NCBI RefSeq assembly: GCF_026191375.1
Contig: NZ_JAODTL010000041.1
Span: 1 to 64,000 of the forward strand
Reading direction: 5' to 3'
Source of the DNA: Marinomonas pontica
GTDB taxonomy: Bacteria > Pseudomonadota > Gammaproteobacteria > Pseudomonadales > Marinomonadaceae
Length of the DNA stretch: 64,000 nt
Below the pieces are notes generated by a model. That model did no database searches and was not told the origin of the DNA. It saw only the letters and a program-made list of their open reading frames with translations. Made by a program: the position numbers and the translations under genes. Of this stretch, positions 38,515 to 47,891 are shown one piece after another; the stretch's first letter is position 1, and every line of letters starts with the position of its first letter.

Positions 38515-39915
38515 CTAGCTTACGTTTTTGTCAGAATTTTCTTGATCCAGTGCTAAGGTAAAGCCGAAAGTATTACTACCATTTTCACTCTGCACAAAAA
38601 CATTGCCTTTGTGCATTAACGCAACAGCCTTCACGATAGAAAGCCCCAATCCGTGGTGGATATGGCTGCCACTTCGGGACGAATCGACGCGATAAAAACG
38701 CTCAAACAACCGCTCCAAGTGTTGATTTTCTATCATCTCGCCCTGATTCGAAACAGCAACCGAAGCAAGGTTTTTGTCTTGTTGAATCGTCACCTTTATC
38801 GTTGAGTTGTGACGCGCGTGTTGAACACCGTTGCCTAGCAGGTTGGCTAAGGCTCGATGGAAAAGCCGATGGTCAATACAGGCGATCGCATCACCTTCGA
38901 TTTCAACAGTAAGGTTATTTTCTTCGAGCAGGGTTTCAATATAGTCCAAGGTTTTTTGCGCTTCTTGGTGTAATGACACAGTAGTGATTTGCGTTGCGAT
39001 TTCCCCAGCTTGGGCATGTGACATAAAAAGCATGTCATTCACAATCGACGTCATACGCTCGAGCTCTTCTAAGTTCGATCCGAGCAAGTCTTCTAGCTCC
39101 GCTATGTCATGTTGATGAGACAGACTAAGCTGAGTTTGTCCGATCAAATTGGTCAGCGGTGTTCTCAGTTCATGAGCAACATCAGCATTGAAACTTTCGA
39201 GCTGTTGCCATGCGACTTTTTGTCGATCTAAAACACCATTAAAAGACATCGCCAATGTTTGTAACTCAGTGGGAAGTTGAGTGGTATCTAAACGTTTATC
39301 ATAGTTGCCTGGCTCGAATGTTTTTGCTTGTAAACTGAGCTTTTTGACTGGCCTCATGCCCATCGTCGAAATACCGAACCCCAGTAACGCCACCAGCGAG
39401 ATGCCAAAAATACTGATTAAGACTAACGTTCGGGTAAACTCATTCAGCGTTCCCACATAGGCGGTTGAGTCAATAGAAACAGAAAAACGTAACTCTTTGT
39501 TTTCATCATCAAACGAAGTAAACGTCGTGTAGAGATAATGATCTGATGACATCGCGCTGTTCGATGAAATCAGGCTAAATCCCTCCGTTAGCGGCACTTG
39601 TCCCATTTCAGTCAAACTGTTATCGCCGAGCAATACGGTTGAATCCGAATCAAACACCCAATACTTAACACGCCCTCCCTCAGCTTCCGTTAAATCAGCA
39701 AGTTTTTTTACCAAGCGTTGCCACGCGTCTGGGCTAGTGCGCGAGCCTATCCAAGGCTCAATTAAATTGGCTCTGAATATCAGTTCATTGTGCATCTGCT
39801 TGGTCAATGAATCGTCCAAAGACGACCTTAGTAATAAGCCATAAGCAGATAATGTAAGCATGGAGCACAAGGCAAACATAATGGATAATCGGCTGGCAAT
39901 GGAGCTGGTTTTCAT
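38515..39915 (-). CDS. Sensor histidine kinase, CusS/CopS-like
   Basis: Membrane sensor kinase of the heavy-metal class. Two membrane helices (about residues 10-30 and 165-190) bracket a periplasmic domain. A HAMP linker follows, then the H box DVAHELRTPLTNLIGQTQLS near residue 245, the N box ALANLLGNGVQHA, and the G box GLGLSIVKAVALMHKG. All phosphotransfer residues are present; 466 aa. Paired with the response regulator just upstream. Metal sensing is inferred from the kinase subgroup and the operator type; no metal-efflux gene is beside it. Confidence 0.9.
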   Translation of the reverse strand: MKTSSIASRLSIMFALCSMLTLSAYGLLLRSSLDDSLTKQMHNELIFRANLIEPWIGSRTSPDAWQRLVKKLADLTEAEGGRVKYWVFDSDSTVLLGDNSLTEMGQVPLTEGFSLISSNSAMSSDHYLYTTFTSFDDENKELRFSVSIDSTAYVGTLNEFTRTLVLISIFGISLVALLGFGISTMGMRPVKKLSLQAKTFEPGNYDKRLDTTQLPTELQTLAMSFNGVLDRQKVAWQQLESFNADVAHELRTPLTNLIGQTQLSLSHQHDIAELEDLLGSNLEELERMTSIVNDMLFMSHAQAGEIATQITTVSLHQEAQKTLDYIETLLEENNLTVEIEGDAIACIDHRLFHRALANLLGNGVQHARHNSTIKVTIQQDKNLASVAVSNQGEMIENQHLERLFERFYRVDSSRSGSHIHHGLGLSIVKAVALMHKGNVFVQSENGSNTFGFTLALDQENSDKNVS

Positions 39916-39954
39916 AACAATCTTCTACCTACAATCACCTAATTTCGATCTAAA

Positions 39955-40632
39955 TTAGTCTCTCGTTTCAAGCACGTAACCCATGCCTCGAACCGTGTGT
40001 ATTAATTTTTCTGTATAAGGTAAATCGACCTTACTTCTTAAACGTTTCACGGCGACCTCTACCACATTGGTATCGCTGTCAAAATTCATGTCCCATATTT
40101 GCTCCGCAATCATCATTTTCGACAATATTTTGCCCTGATTTCTGACCAACAAACTAAGCAACGCAAACTCTTTTGCGGTTAGCTCTAAACGGTCATTGCC
40201 TCGGGTGACTTTTCTCGCGATTAAATCCAGCTGCAAATCATGAATGCTTAAATGCGTCATTTCTGCGCCATCCACTTGCTGCCTTCTTAGCAATGCTTGA
40301 ATACGAGCCACCAGCTCACTTAAAGAAAAAGGCTTACATAAATAGTCATCCGCACCGTGACGTAGCCCCTTAACACGTTCTTCTACAGAGCCTTTGGCCG
40401 ACAGCATAATAACGGGAGTGTTTTTATGACCTCGTAACCGATCCAAAATGCTATAACCATCTAAACCGGGTAGCATGACGTCTAAAATAATCGCCTCATA
40501 ATCATGCTCCATGGCTAGATGCAAGCCATCTAAACCATCAACTGACACATCAACATTAAAGCCAAGTTCTTTTAATGCTCGCTTGATATAGGCTGAGGTT
40601 TTTTCCTCATCTTCGACCAAAAGTAGTCTCAT
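39955..40632 (-). CDS. OmpR-family response regulator, CusR/CopR-like
   Basis: Receiver domain with the acidic pocket EDEE near the start, phospho-Asp in LDVMLPGLDGY (about residue 51) and the SAKG lysine (about 101). A winged-helix DNA-binding domain ends with VEVAVKRLRSKVD and TVRGMGYVLE. 225 aa from the ATG at 40632; an in-frame GTG four codons upstream is less likely because GAGAAG suits the ATG. First gene of the unit; a TGACA-N4-TGTCA palindrome lies about 80 bases upstream. Confidence 0.93.
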   Translation of the reverse strand: MRLLLVEDEEKTSAYIKRALKELGFNVDVSVDGLDGLHLAMEHDYEAIILDVMLPGLDGYSILDRLRGHKNTPVIMLSAKGSVEERVKGLRHGADDYLCKPFSLSELVARIQALLRRQQVDGAEMTHLSIHDLQLDLIARKVTRGNDRLELTAKEFALLSLLVRNQGKILSKMMIAEQIWDMNFDSDTNVVEVAVKRLRSKVDLPYTEKLIHTVRGMGYVLETRD

Positions 40633-40709
40633 AACGCTTCTCACTAAACAGCTTAAAATGACATTGCTCTCTCATATTAGAGGTTCAGGACTGACTTAGC
40701 ATGGATATT

Positions 40710-40731
40710 TTTCTGACAAAAATGTCAGAAA
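40710..40731. promoter_or_regulatory. Candidate response-regulator box (CusR/CopR type)
   Basis: TTTCTGACA-AAAA-TGTCAGAAA, a perfect nine-base inverted repeat. The core TGACA-N4-TGTCA equals the core of the CusR box as I recall it (TGACAANNTTGTCA). It lies upstream of the response regulator, as expected for autoregulation. Confidence 0.7.
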
Positions 40732-40816
40732 CGACCGATTTGATTGGCTTTAAAAAAGTAAAATACGCTTGCAAGACAGACTATGATCTTGTTTAGTGAC
40801 GCAAATTTAAAGCACA

Positions 40817-40830
40817 GTTAAACGTTTTAC
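40817..40830. promoter_or_regulatory. LacI-type operator 1
   Basis: GTTAAACGTTTTAC, a near-palindrome with the central CG typical of LacI-family operators. It differs at one position from operator 2, 58 bases downstream (helix-phase spacing is not exact, but looping is possible). Confidence 0.65.
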
Positions 40831-40874
40831 AAAAAGCTTGCCTATCCCATTAATCATCTGCTAGCCTTACAGCT

Positions 40875-40888
40875 GTTAAACGTTTAAC
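40875..40888. promoter_or_regulatory. LacI-type operator 2
   Basis: GTTAAACGTTTAAC, a perfect 14-base palindrome with a central CG, ending 28 bases before the LacI gene start. Probable autoregulatory site. Confidence 0.8.
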
Positions 40889-40916
40889 TACAAATACAAA
40901 AAAAGGTACGTTTACA

Positions 40917-41930
40917 ATGAGAAAGCCTTCAATCCGTGAAGTCGCCAAATTAGCCGATGTGTCGACGGCAACAGTGTCTAACGTCTTTTCTGGCAAAAAA
41001 CCTGTTAATGACGAACTAAAAGACAGAGTACGCAACGCTGCGGCTCAACTCGGCTATCAAGTGGATCGCGCTGCGTCCCAACTTCGTTCACAACGCAATA
41101 AAGTAGTGACGGTGTTGGTGCCAAATATCACAGATACCTTTTTTGCTACCATTGTTTCCCACCTTGAAAACTTGGCTTTTGAACATGGTTACGATGTCAT
41201 TGTGGCAAGTTCTCATGATCGTGATGATGTGGAAGCGTCACGCGTAAAAGCCTTAATGAGCTGGAAACCGGCAGGCATGATCGCCATTCCTTGCTCTGGT
41301 CAATTATCAGAATCACTGCTTAATTTAAGACACCTTTGTCCTACGGTATTAATTGACCGTGTCGCCGTTCACGCAACGCCCTTTGATACCGTCACCATAG
41401 ACAATCGATCTGCTGGTGAAATGGCATGCCAACACCTCACTCATGCTGGCCATGAAAACATCTTAATTGCAGCATCAAATTTGTCCTTTCCACCGATTCG
41501 AGAGCGGGTGGAAGGGGCTTTTTTAGCCATAGAAAAAGCCAACTTAGCCAAGCCTGATGTCATTGAATTAGGCTCGGAGCTAGAGGGCGGGGCGATAAAA
41601 ATCGCAGACTGGTTGGCAAACCATCCCAAGCCGACGGCCATATTCGCGCTAACCAACGTCACGACACTGAGCACACTTACCGCATTGGCAGAATGCAACA
41701 TCAAAGTCGGACAAGACATTTCTTTAGTGGCTTTCGATGATTACGCTTGGATGTCTGCAAGAAGTACCAGCCTTACCGCAATACGTCAGCCTGTTGAAGA
41801 AGTCGCTGCAAGTGCATGGTCTAAATTGCTAGAACGCATTGATTCGGACAGAAAAAACATAGATCCCAATGCCACAGTTCTTGATGCAACGCTGATAGAG
41901 CGCCACTCAGTGAAAAAAATAGAAAAGTAG
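40917..41930 (+). CDS. LacI-family regulator of the ribitol operon
   Basis: DNA-binding repressor: N-terminal helix-turn-helix IREVAKLADVSTATVSNVFSGKKPV with hinge helix region RAASQLRSQRNKVV, then a periplasmic-binding-protein-like sensor domain ending near residue 330. 337 aa. First gene before the sugar-transport and catabolic genes on the same strand. Two matching palindromes precede it. The effector is probably a pentitol or pentulose; that is inferred from neighbours. Confidence 0.92.
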   Translation: MRKPSIREVAKLADVSTATVSNVFSGKKPVNDELKDRVRNAAAQLGYQVDRAASQLRSQRNKVVTVLVPNITDTFFATIVSHLENLAFEHGYDVIVASSHDRDDVEASRVKALMSWKPAGMIAIPCSGQLSESLLNLRHLCPTVLIDRVAVHATPFDTVTIDNRSAGEMACQHLTHAGHENILIAASNLSFPPIRERVEGAFLAIEKANLAKPDVIELGSELEGGAIKIADWLANHPKPTAIFALTNVTTLSTLTALAECNIKVGQDISLVAFDDYAWMSARSTSLTAIRQPVEEVAASAWSKLLERIDSDRKNIDPNATVLDATLIERHSVKKIEK

Positions 41931-42273
41931 ATTTAAGACTCTAAAAATGGAGAGCGATCGGATTACGATCCTTTAAATTACAACTGTTGAAATCTAAATA
42001 AGGAGGCCAAGATGCAGAGTTAAGAAGCGAAAAAGAAGCCGGTAACACTGACGTTTTACCATAACCCATTAACCCTACACCTTAGCTAAGGTTAGCACTC
42101 AATAAAGATGTCTAACCGACTTCCATCACTGTTGCAGCAGTTTTGAAAGCCGTGTTCAGTGTATTACATCTGAATTTTATAACCAATAGAGCAAGACAGG
42201 GTAACAAAACATCAGCCACTCATTTGGCTGTTGTGGGCGACTTTCGCCTAAATTATTGATCGGAGTGTAAGTA
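41931..42273 (+). other. Leader region between the LacI gene and the ABC operon
   Basis: 343 bases without a gene. It holds a strong AGGAGG site (42001-42006) followed by a three-codon ORF, ATG CAG AGT TAA (42012). An inverted repeat GGTAA-N10-TTACC at 42041-42060 has a right half matching the LacI operators (ACGTTTTAC). Two small hairpins (CAGCC/GGCTG near 42215, GGCGA/TCGCC at 42236-42248) precede the ribosome site of the binding-protein gene. Probably the operon promoter and leader. Confidence 0.5.
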
Positions 42274-43329
42274 ATGAAATCTATAGCAATAAAAACAATC
42301 GGTTTTACTACGCTTGCCGCTACGTTTGGCGCCTTATCAGCACACGCTGAAGCATCGTCAACCGTGGCGTTCTTGATGCCAGATCAGGCATCAACTCGAT
42401 ACGAAGAACATGACTTCCCAGGCTTTAAAGCCGCCATGAATAAACTCTGTTCAGACTGTAAATTAATCTATCAAAATGCCAATGGCGATGTGACTTTACA
42501 GCAACAACAATTTAACTCTGTGATCGCACAAGGTGCCAAAGTCATTGTACTTGACCCTGTGGATTCCAGTGCCGCTGCCTCTTTAGTGAACTTGGCTCAG
42601 AGCCAGGGCGTTAAAGTCATTGCTTACGACCGCCCTATTCCCGGAAAAGCCGCTGACTTCTATGTTTCTTTTGATAACAAAGGCATAGGCAAAGCCATTG
42701 CGGAAAGTCTCGTTAAACATTTGGAAAAAATGGGCGTACCAAAAGACAAAGGCGGGATTCTGCAGATTAACGGTTCTCCTACCGATGCAGCAGCGGGGTT
42801 AATCCGTGACGGCATTGACGAAGGCCTAGACAACAGCGGGTACACCACACTGGCTGAGTACGACACGCCGGATTGGGCGCCACCAAAAGCGCAGACATGG
42901 GCGAATGGTCAAATCTCTCGCTTCGGTTCCAATATTTTAGGTGTGGTTGCCGCGAATGATGGTACGGGTGGGGGAGCCATTGCCGCGCTAAAAGCCGCTG
43001 GAGTAAATCCTCTTCCTCCCGTTACGGGCAATGACGCGACGATCGCGGCACTTCAGCTGATCATTGCAGGTGATCAATACAATACGATTTCCAAACCTTC
43101 TGAAATCGTTGCCGCCGCCGCGGCCAATGTCGCTGTGCAAATGCTTAATGGAATCACACCTGTTGCTAAAACGACTCTGTATAACACACCTTCGGAGCTT
43201 TTCGTTCCTGAAGTCGTGACTCGCGAAAACATCAAAGAAATCGTCTTTGATAGCGGTGTTACCTTCGCAGGTGATGTGTGTACTGGTCGATATTTAGCCG
43301 GCTGTAAAGAGCTAGGTATTTGGCGATAA
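42274..43329 (+). CDS. Sugar ABC transporter binding protein, XylF-like
   Basis: Periplasmic solute receptor of a CUT2-type importer. Signal peptide ends AHA/EA (residues about 1-25). The mature part follows the xylose-binding pattern: FLMPDQASTRYEEHDFPGFK, YQNANGDVTLQQQQFNSVI, VIAYDRPI and VAANDGTGGGAI. Two cysteine pairs are present (LCSDCK and VCTGRYLAGCK). 351 aa. GGAG ribosome site. Neighbouring ribitol dehydrogenase and kinase suggest a pentitol or pentose ligand rather than xylose itself. Confidence 0.9.
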   Translation: MKSIAIKTIGFTTLAATFGALSAHAEASSTVAFLMPDQASTRYEEHDFPGFKAAMNKLCSDCKLIYQNANGDVTLQQQQFNSVIAQGAKVIVLDPVDSSAAASLVNLAQSQGVKVIAYDRPIPGKAADFYVSFDNKGIGKAIAESLVKHLEKMGVPKDKGGILQINGSPTDAAAGLIRDGIDEGLDNSGYTTLAEYDTPDWAPPKAQTWANGQISRFGSNILGVVAANDGTGGGAIAALKAAGVNPLPPVTGNDATIAALQLIIAGDQYNTISKPSEIVAAAAANVAVQMLNGITPVAKTTLYNTPSELFVPEVVTRENIKEIVFDSGVTFAGDVCTGRYLAGCKELGIWR

Positions 43330-43410
43330 CGACGCGCTGAAACACGAATGCTCCGCCGCTCGATAGACCAGAGCGGCGTTTTTCCTAACATAATCCCAGT
43401 GGAGAAAACC

Positions 43411-44228
43411 ATGTCTTCCAACGCTTCTGCGCGTTTAGAAGGGCTTCAGCCTATTCTAAGTTTGCGTAAAGTTTCTAAAAATTTTGGTGCGGTTGCCGCA
43501 CTCACTGATATCGATCTTGATGTTTATCCCGGCGAAGTGGTTGCCCTAGTAGGTGACAATGGAGCAGGGAAATCCACGCTTATTAAAACCTTAGCAGGCG
43601 CCCATTCACCGACTTCTGGCACGATTCATTTTGAAGGGAAAGAAGTGGTCATGAGCGGCCCTAGTGATGCTTTGGAGTTAGGCATTGCTACGGTTTTTCA
43701 GGATCTTGCTCTGTGTGAAAACTTAGATGTTGTCGCCAATATTTTTTGGGACAAGAAAAAAGCCCTTTACACCTGGATGAAACAGAAATGGAAGTCACCT
43801 CATGGACCTTATTAAACGAGCTAGCGGCGCGCATTCCTAGCGTACGCGATGTGGTGGCCTCTTTGTCTGGCGGCCAACGTCAAACGGTGGCGATTGCACG
43901 CTCATTATTATCAAACCCCAAAATCATCATGCTTGACGAACCGACAGCTGCATTAGGCGTCGCCCAAACTGCCGAAGTGCTAAACCTAGTCGAACGCGTT
44001 AAAGCCAAAGGCTTGGGTGTGATTATGATTTCTCACAACATGCAAGACGTAAGAGCCGTTGCCGATCGCGTGGTGGTGTTACGACTGGGTAAGAATAACG
44101 GTGTGTTTAATGCAGAGGCATCCAACGAAGAGTTAATTGGCGCAATCACTGGCGCCACAGACAATGCTGTTTCCAGAAGAGCAAAACGTTTAGCCGCGGC
44201 TGAGCAACAAGTCGAGGAGTTACCATGA
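43411..44228 (+). CDS. Sugar ABC transporter ATPase, frame interrupted
   Basis: CUT2-type ATPase with a single nucleotide-binding domain, like FrcA rather than the two-domain XylG. Walker A is GDNGAGKST, signature motif LSGGQRQ, Walker B IIMLDEPTAAL. The frame ends at 43815, but LDETEMEVTSWTLLNELAAR and the signature half continue in the -1 frame from the six-T run at 43742-43747. A seventh T restores VVANIFLGQEKSPLHLDETE and 272 aa. ATG at 43411 with GGAGAA before it. It overlaps the permease start by four bases. Confidence 0.93.
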
Positions 44229-45484
44229 GCGACCCAATCAACAAACCCGTAAAAGAAACCGTCTATTTAGACCGAAGTGATGTGCGTGTCACGCATTCTG
44301 ATAGCGTCTCAGACAGCATTAACGCCTTTATTGATCGAATCAAATCGGGCGATTTAGGCTCTCTGCCAGTGGTGATTGGTTTGGTATTAATTTGGAGTAT
44401 TTTTACCGCAATCAACCCTATTTTCTTATCACCTAATAACCTAGTGAATCTGCTGTTTGATTGCTCAACTGTGGGCATTATCGCCTTAGGTATTGTCTGT
44501 GTTTTGATGCTCGGCGAGATTGACCTTTCCGTTGGTTCCATGAGCGGTGTTGGTTCTGCTTTACTGGGTGTTTTATGGGTAAACCAAGGCTGGCCGTTGG
44601 CTTTGGCAATTGGAGCAAGTTTGTGTGTGGGCGCCATGATGGGCTTTGGTTACGCGTTCTTGCGAACCAAGTTTGGGATGCCAAGTTTTGTGTCTACGCT
44701 GTCTGGATTAATGGCCTTGTTGGGATTCCAGCTGCTGATACTAGGTTCAACAGGCTCCATCAATTTGCCGTATGGTTCTTCTATGGTGAATTTTGGTCAA
44801 CTCATGATCATGCCTGCATGGGCGGCGCATTCTTTTGCCTTCGTTCCAGGTCTTGTGATTGTTGCTATGGGCAACCGTGTCCGTAATAAACGTCAATCCG
44901 TCAACCTATCCGCCAAAAGTCTGAATAGCATTTTATTCAAAGCCTTGATTGTTACCTGTGCTCTGCAAGCGGCGGCATTTTATCTAAATCAATCTCGTGG
45001 CGTGCCATGGATGTTTGCGCTGTTTGTCCTGTTGGTTATTGCGATGGATTACGCCCTAACGAGAACGAAATGGGGTCGTTATATGTTTGCGGTAGGCGGC
45101 AACGCCGAAGCGGCTCGTCGCGCCGGTATTAATGTTAAAGCCATCTATATCAGCGCCTTTGTCTTGTGTTCATCTTTAGCGGCGTTAGGCGGTGTGTTAG
45201 CGGCCTCTCGTTTAGCTTCAGCAAGCCAGCAAGCGGGTACTGGGGATGTCAATTTAAACGCGATTGCTGCTGCTGTTATTGGCGGAACCAGTTTATTTGG
45301 TGGTCGTGGTTCTGCTTGGTCGGCATTACTGGGGATTATTGTAATTCAATCCATTGCCAATGGCTTAACACTGCTCAACCTTTCATCCTCTCACCGTTAC
45401 ATGATCACAGGCGCAGTATTGGCCATCGCAGTCATCGTGGACAGTGTCGCTCGTCAAAGTCGTGTTTCTCACGGTAAAGCATAA
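44225..45484 (+). CDS. Sugar ABC transporter permease, XylH-like
   Basis: CUT2 permease with about ten or more membrane helices in 419 aa. Late signature AVGGNAEAARRAGINVKAI (the EAA-like loop contacting the ATPase) and AAAVIGGTSLFGGRGS. It has an elongated cytoplasmic N-terminus (about 45 residues) and a long central segment, as in XylH. Overlaps the ATPase gene by ATGA with GAGGAG before the start, so it is translationally coupled. Confidence 0.93.
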   Translation: MSDPINKPVKETVYLDRSDVRVTHSDSVSDSINAFIDRIKSGDLGSLPVVIGLVLIWSIFTAINPIFLSPNNLVNLLFDCSTVGIIALGIVCVLMLGEIDLSVGSMSGVGSALLGVLWVNQGWPLALAIGASLCVGAMMGFGYAFLRTKFGMPSFVSTLSGLMALLGFQLLILGSTGSINLPYGSSMVNFGQLMIMPAWAAHSFAFVPGLVIVAMGNRVRNKRQSVNLSAKSLNSILFKALIVTCALQAAAFYLNQSRGVPWMFALFVLLVIAMDYALTRTKWGRYMFAVGGNAEAARRAGINVKAIYISAFVLCSSLAALGGVLAASRLASASQQAGTGDVNLNAIAAAVIGGTSLFGGRGSAWSALLGIIVIQSIANGLTLLNLSSSHRYMITGAVLAIAVIVDSVARQSRVSHGKA

Positions 45485-45512
45485 ATAACGTTATCGTTTA
45501 GGAGTAATGGTT

Positions 45513-46244
45513 ATGAATACAAGTTTAGATGGAAAAGTTATTGCGATAACGGGCGCTGCATCAGGAATTGGCCTAGCATGCACAAAAGCCTTTATTGAAG
45601 CTGGTGCTGAGGTTGTGCTGATTGATCGATCTGCAACGGCATTAGAAAATGCGTGTCAGGAATTGGGGAATAGAGCCCTTCCTTTAGTGGTTGATCTTTT
45701 GAATAACGACGATGTTGACCATATGCTAAAAGGCATCTTGTCTTTAACCGAGGGACGTTTAGATGCGTTCCACGCAAACGCAGGAGGTTATGTTGGTGGC
45801 GTTTTCGCAGATGGCAATCCTGACGAATGGGACCGTATGCTGAATCTTAACATCAATTCGGTATTTCGCTCTGTGCATGCGGTTTTGCCTCATTTAATCG
45901 CACAAAAAGGCGGCGACATTATTGTCACCAGCTCCATTGCCGGCATTGTTCCTGTTGTTTGGGAGCCTATTTATACGGCATCAAAACACGCTATTCAGGC
46001 ATTCGTACACACACTTCGTCGCCAATTAAGTGTTCACTCTATTCGCGTTGGCGCCGTAGCACCGGGGCCTGTGGTGACGGCACTATTGGATGATTGGCCA
46101 AAAGCCAAAATGGAAGAGGCGCTTGCCAATGGGAGCTTAATGCAACCTGACGCTGTCGCGGATTCGGTTGTCTTTATGTTGACAAGACCCGCCAACATAA
46201 CAATACGTGACCTTGTTATTTTACCTAACAGTGTGGATTTATAA
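45513..46244 (+). CDS. rbtD: Ribitol 2-dehydrogenase (SDR)
   Basis: NAD-dependent short-chain dehydrogenase oxidising ribitol to D-ribulose. Cofactor motif [11 protein letters not shown] as NANAG-type HANAGG, catalytic Ser in TSSIAG and YTASK (Tyr and Lys). The start [20 protein letters not shown] and the end ([27 protein letters not shown]) closely match the Klebsiella ribitol dehydrogenase as I remember it. Start at 45513, eight bases after AGGAG; an ATG two codons earlier is too close. 243 aa. Followed with no gap by the kinase. Confidence 0.88.
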   Translation: MNTSLDGKVIAITGAASGIGLACTKAFIEAGAEVVLIDRSATALENACQELGNRALPLVVDLLNNDDVDHMLKGILSLTEGRLDAFHANAGGYVGGVFADGNPDEWDRMLNLNINSVFRSVHAVLPHLIAQKGGDIIVTSSIAGIVPVVWEPIYTASKHAIQAFVHTLRRQLSVHSIRVGAVAPGPVVTALLDDWPKAKMEEALANGSLMQPDAVADSVVFMLTRPANITIRDLVILPNSVDL

Positions 46245-47891
46245 ATGAGCCAATTATTGCATGATGTGTCTGCGTCCTATGTGATTGGTGTGGATGTTGG
46301 GACAGGAAGCGCGCGCGCTGGTTTATTCGATTTACAAGGCAACATGTTGCACGTCGTCAAACAGGACATTACGACCTTTCAAGATGACAATGCGCGTTTT
46401 GAGCAGTCATCAGAAAACATTTGGCAGGCTATTTGCACCTCTGTAAAAGCAGTTGTATCGGCTTCAGCTTTACCGACTAAGTCGATTGTCGGACTGTCTT
46501 TTGATGCCACTTGTTCATTAGTCGTTATGGGGCAGGACAATCAGTCACTGCCTGTTGGCGAGCATGGCATAGCAGAGCGTAATGTGATGGTGTGGATGGA
46601 TCAGCGAGCTACGGAGCAAGCTCGTATGATCAACAATCTTGGTCACTCGGTTTTAAATTATGTGGGAAACCGCATATCCCCTGAGATGCAAACACCAAAG
46701 TTATTGTGGTTGAAAACACATCTACCTGAAACCTATCACAATGCTCAGCACTTTTTTGACTTGACCGATTATCTCACCTTTCGCGCATCAGGGTCACTGG
46801 CCCGTTCCATTTGCACTGTAGTGTGTAAATGGACCTATTTGGCGCATGAAAATCGCTGGGATAACTCCTATTTCGAAGCCATTGGATTGGAGGAACTGTC
46901 CGCGACGCAATTTTCTAAAATTGGTACGGATATTGTTCCGCCGGGAACCGCACTAGCCGATGGATTGACTGATGATGCAGCCGAACAACTTGGATTACTC
47001 GCGGGTACCGCCGTCGCGGCAGGATTGATTGATGCTCATGCTGGTGGCGTTGGCTCTGTCGGTGCACGAACAGAAGAAGGTACAGCATCGCCTGCAGAGT
47101 GTTTGGCTTATGTGTTTGGGACATCAGCTTGTACATTAACCACATCCTCGTCGGCGACGACTGTTCCCGGTGTATGGGGGCCGTATTTTTCGGCAATGAT
47201 TCCGGGAACATGGCTAAACGAAGCGGGGCAATCTGCCGCCGGTGCGGCGATTGATCATCTGGTATCAATGCACCCGGCGGCACCAAAGGCAAGCCTTCTT
47301 GCCAAAGATGCAGGCTTTCCTTTAAGTGTTTGGCTATCTAAACAAGCGCAAACCAAGATAAGTCACGCCAGTGATGCCGTTAATTTGGCGAAAAATGTAC
47401 ATGTAGTTCCTGAATTTCTAGGCAATAGAGCGCCATTTGCAGAGCCAAATGCTCGGGCGATTATCGCGGGGTTGGACATGGATAAATCCATTGATAGTCT
47501 GATTACGCTTTATATTGCTGGCATCTGTGGTCTTGCTTACGGCTTGCGTCAAATTATTGAGGCACAAGCAAACCAAGGCTTAAACATAGCGCATGTCGTA
47601 ATCAGCGGGGGAGCTGGTCAAGACCCTCTAGTTCGCCAGCTTATTGCCGATGCCATTGGCAAAGAAGTAATCGCACCCAAGGCGGATGAGCCAGTGTTGC
47701 TTGGTACAGCTATGTTAGCAGCGGTTGCAGCTGGCAAGCACTCCAACGTAGAAAGTGCAATGAGAGCCATGTCTTCTTTCGGGGAGAGATATCCACCTAA
47801 CCTATCCGCGGAACACCAGAAACACGAAGGCCGCTATTTGGCGTTTCTCAAGCTGCAATCTGCTGCTAGGGAGCTTCAGTCCATATGTTAA
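46245..47891 (+). CDS. FGGY pentulose kinase, probable D-ribulokinase
   Basis: Carbohydrate kinase of the FGGY superfamily (TIGR01315-type pentulose kinases). Phosphate-1 motif GVDVGTGSARAGLFD, adenosine region VISGGAGQDPLVRQL, and GDQ-equivalent AGLIDAHAGGVG. 548 aa, typical for this subgroup. Directly after ribitol 2-dehydrogenase, whose product D-ribulose is the natural substrate, giving D-ribulose 5-phosphate. Substrate assignment is by subgroup and context. Confidence 0.88.
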   Translation: MSQLLHDVSASYVIGVDVGTGSARAGLFDLQGNMLHVVKQDITTFQDDNARFEQSSENIWQAICTSVKAVVSASALPTKSIVGLSFDATCSLVVMGQDNQSLPVGEHGIAERNVMVWMDQRATEQARMINNLGHSVLNYVGNRISPEMQTPKLLWLKTHLPETYHNAQHFFDLTDYLTFRASGSLARSICTVVCKWTYLAHENRWDNSYFEAIGLEELSATQFSKIGTDIVPPGTALADGLTDDAAEQLGLLAGTAVAAGLIDAHAGGVGSVGARTEEGTASPAECLAYVFGTSACTLTTSSSATTVPGVWGPYFSAMIPGTWLNEAGQSAAGAAIDHLVSMHPAAPKASLLAKDAGFPLSVWLSKQAQTKISHASDAVNLAKNVHVVPEFLGNRAPFAEPNARAIIAGLDMDKSIDSLITLYIAGICGLAYGLRQIIEAQANQGLNIAHVVISGGAGQDPLVRQLIADAIGKEVIAPKADEPVLLGTAMLAAVAAGKHSNVESAMRAMSSFGERYPPNLSAEHQKHEGRYLAFLKLQSAARELQSIC

